NCBI GenBank assembly: GCA_019418625.1
Contig: DYBL01000083.1
Coordinates: 1-22,889, forward strand
Direction of reading: 5' to 3'
DNA from: Clostridiales bacterium
GTDB taxonomy: Bacteria; Bacillota; Clostridia; Oscillospirales; Oscillospiraceae
DNA: 22,889 nucleotides
Shown: positions 21,396 to 22,889 of the stretch, in pieces
Layout of the letters: the number at the start of each line of letters is the position of its first letter
Position numbering within the stretch: position 1 is the first letter of the stretch
The notes under the pieces: generated by a model
What the model saw: only the letters and a program-made list of their open reading frames with translations
Told to the model about the DNA's origin: nothing
Databases searched by the model: none
Program-made: the position numbers and the translations under genes

Positions 21396-21758
21396 ATGGA
21401 GGACCGCTACAATGTGGAGTGCTGTGACTTTATCCACGCCCACGAAGACATCGTGGAAAAGGTGCGGGGCACCATGCCGGGGGAGGACACCCTCTACGAC
21501 CTGACGGAGCTGTTCCGCATTTTCGCCGATTCCACCCGGGTGCGCATTTTATACGTGCTGGAGGAGTCGGAGATGTGCGTGTGCGACCTGGCGGCGCTGC
21601 TGGGCATGACCCAATCCGCCATCTCCCACCAGCTGCGGGCACTGAAAAACGCCCGGCTGGTAAAAGCCCGCCGGGACGGAAAGACCGTGTTCTACTCCCT
21701 GGCCGACCAGCATGTCAAAACCATTCTGGACCAGGGCCTGGAGCATATCAGTGAGTAA
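21396..21758 (+). CDS. ArsR/SmtB-family metal-sensing repressor (CadC/SmtB-like)
   Basis: A 120-residue winged-helix repressor: helix-turn-helix CVCDLAALLGMTQSAISHQLRALKNARLV (61 onward), wing ARRDGKTVFYSL. Metal ligands for two classic sites are visible. The thiolate alpha-3N site comprises C61 and C63 in the ELCVCDL-like motif plus N-terminal C9 and C10. The alpha-5 site comprises D104, H106, H117 and E120. CadC-like proteins with both sites sense Cd, Pb or Zn. AAGGAGG lies about 6 nt before the ATG. First gene of an operon with an HMA chaperone and a P1B ATPase, so the likely output is de-repression of metal efflux. The exact metal cannot be fixed from sequence. Confidence 0.93.
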   Translation: MEDRYNVECCDFIHAHEDIVEKVRGTMPGEDTLYDLTELFRIFADSTRVRILYVLEESEMCVCDLAALLGMTQSAISHQLRALKNARLVKARRDGKTVFYSLADQHVKTILDQGLEHISE

Positions 21759-21797
21759 GTTTTCCACAATTCATTCTAGTTTGAGGAGGAATTTTTG

Positions 21798-22016
21798 ATG
21801 AAAAAGCGTTTTGCCATGGAAAATCTGGACTGTGCCAACTGCGCGGCCAAAATGGAGGCCGCCATCCGCAAGATCGACGGCGTCCACGCCGCCACCGTCA
21901 GCTTCATGACCCAAAAGCTCACCATCGAGGCCGACGACGACCGCTTTGACGCCATCGTGGAGCAGGCCGCCCAGGCCTGCCGCAAGGTGGACCCGGACTG
22001 CCGCGTGGTGCGCTGA
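21798..22016 (+). CDS. Stand-alone HMA-domain metal-binding protein
   Basis: A 72-residue protein consisting of one heavy-metal-associated (ferredoxin-like) domain. The metal-binding loop LDCANCAAKME (C12, C15) is in place, followed by the beta-alpha-beta pattern with VHAATVSFMTQKLTIEAD. It acts as a soluble chaperone delivering metal to the ATPase encoded next. In many CadA/ZntA-type ATPases this domain is fused at the N-terminus; here it is a separate gene. ATG at 21798 has GAGGAGGA about 7 nt upstream; a TTG one codon earlier is unlikely. It begins 39 nt after the repressor stop and ends 26 nt before the ATPase start. Confidence 0.92.
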   Translation: MKKRFAMENLDCANCAAKMEAAIRKIDGVHAATVSFMTQKLTIEADDDRFDAIVEQAAQACRKVDPDCRVVR

Positions 22017-22042
22017 AGCGCTCTTGAAGGAGGTCATTTCCC

Positions 22043-22889
22043 ATGCACAAGCTGACCCGTTCCCAGCGGCGCACCCTCTGGCGCATTCTCCTTGCGGCGG
22101 CGCTGCTGGTGGCGATCCGGCTGCTGCCCGCCGTATACCTTGACCGTCCGCTGCCCCTTCTCACGGGCCCGGAGACGGCGGCAGGGTGCCCGCTCCTTCT
22201 GTGGCCGGCATATCTGGTGCCCTATGCCATCATCGGTCTGGACGTGCTGCGCCGGGCGGTGGGCGGCATCTGCCGCGGCCAGGTGTTCGACGAAAACTTC
22301 CTTATGGCCCTGGCCACTGTGGGCGCCTTTTTCACCGGTGAATACGCCGAGGCCGTGGGCGTCATGCTCTTTTACCAGGTGGGCGAGCTGTTTCAGGACT
22401 ACGCCGTCACCCGCTCCCGCCAGTCCATTGCCGCTCTCATGGACATCCGGCCCGACACGGCCCTGGTGGAAGGTCCCGACGGCACCGTCACCGAGCAGGA
22501 CCCGGAGGACGTGGCCGTGGGCGACGTGATCGTGGTGCGGCCCGGACAGCGGGTGGCCCTGGACGGCGTGGTGCTCACCGGCACCTCCACCCTGGATACC
22601 GCCGCCCTCACCGGCGAGTCCGTGCCCCGGAACGCGGGGGAGGGGGACGAGGTCCTCAGCGGCTTCGTCAACCAGAGCGGCACGCTGCGTCTGCGGGTCA
22701 CCAAGCCCTGCAGCGAGTCCACCGTCTCCCGCATTCTGGAGCTGGTGGAGGAGGCCAGCGAGAAAAAGGCCGTGAGCGAAACCTTCATCACCCGCTTTGC
22801 CCGGTACTATACCCCCTGCGTGGTGGGCTTTGCGGCGGCGCTGTTCCTGCTGCCCACCCTGGCCCTCTCCCTGCTGCCCACAGCGTCCC
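22043..22889 (+). CDS. P1B-type heavy-metal-exporting ATPase, N-terminal part (3' truncated by window)
   Basis: The frame from ATG 22043 stays open for 282 codons to the window edge. It starts directly with a basic stretch and a membrane helix (about 12-30); no HMA domain is fused. Further hydrophobic segments lie at 50-72, 84-100 and 102-116. The actuator domain (about 135-225) has VGDVIVVRPGQRVALDG and the dephosphorylation motif TGES (190-193). Then the stretch ESTVSRILELVEEASEKK and the next membrane pair begin, both typical of the family. The metal-selecting CPC segment, phosphorylation site DKTGT and ATP-binding domain lie beyond the window, so metal specificity is unknown. AAGGAGG is upstream of the ATG. 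Third gene of the ArsR-HMA-ATPase operon, and likely a Cd/Zn/Pb exporter by context. Confidence 0.93.
   Translation, partial: MHKLTRSQRRTLWRILLAAALLVAIRLLPAVYLDRPLPLLTGPETAAGCPLLLWPAYLVPYAIIGLDVLRRAVGGICRGQVFDENFLMALATVGAFFTGEYAEAVGVMLFYQVGELFQDYAVTRSRQSIAALMDIRPDTALVEGPDGTVTEQDPEDVAVGDVIVVRPGQRVALDGVVLTGTSTLDTAALTGESVPRNAGEGDEVLSGFVNQSGTLRLRVTKPCSESTVSRILELVEEASEKKAVSETFITRFARYYTPCVVGFAAALFLLPTLALSLLPTAS

Overview
The window is high-GC DNA (roughly 60% or more by eye) with strong AGGAGG-type ribosome binding sites, GTG and TTG starts, YesM/YesN-type two-component proteins and a monomeric [FeFe] hydrogenase. Together these suggest an anaerobic Bacillota, most likely a gut Oscillospirales member (Flavonifractor / Lawsonibacter / Intestinimonas-like). 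That placement is inference. I see no rRNA, tRNA, CRISPR array, phage or transposase gene. The content looks like ordinary chromosome made of compact operons separated by clear hairpin terminators.

Layout. (1) 1-59 is the tail of an AraC-type regulator, followed by an AEC-family carrier (173-1096) with its own promoter. (2) 1175-10583 is a minus-strand sugar locus read right to left. It begins with a galactose/glucose-type ABC importer (mglB, mglA, mglC) ending at a terminator, and continues with a four-gene sensory cassette: YesN-like response regulator, YesM/LytS-like kinase, a membrane-anchored periplasmic-binding protein and a second MglB-like lipoprotein. The arrangement resembles the XylFII-LytS-YesN three-component sugar-sensing systems of Clostridium, but with an additional binding protein. 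The sensor-side lipoprotein keeps every canonical sugar contact of E. coli GGBP, while the transport-side MglB differs at four of them. (3) 10807-12464 holds a monomeric group-B-like [FeFe] hydrogenase. (4) 12599-15678 holds a DUF4340-type membrane protein followed by an OmpR/EnvZ-type two-component pair. Five DnaA-box-like 9-mers lie between regulator and kinase. (5) 15756-20532 is a minus-strand operon (M20 peptidase, unassigned multi-pass carrier, AEC carrier), divergent from an unusual three-part regulator with a Rossmann-like N-terminus, a GGDEF-like degenerate middle domain and a winged helix. (6) 20553-20821 is a non-coding stretch with four internal hairpins between two near-identical terminators, which looks like a repeat element. 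(7) 20820-22889 has a hotdog thioesterase divergent from a metal-efflux operon: an ArsR/CadC sensor with a perfect operator, a stand-alone HMA metallochaperone and the N-terminal part of a P1B ATPase cut by the window edge.

The strongest leads are the double-binding-protein sugar sensor with diverging pockets, the degenerate-GGDEF regulator with its peptidase/carrier operon, the hairpin array at 20603-20781, and the phased DnaA-box-like cluster. Family names come from reading motifs only; no database search was run.
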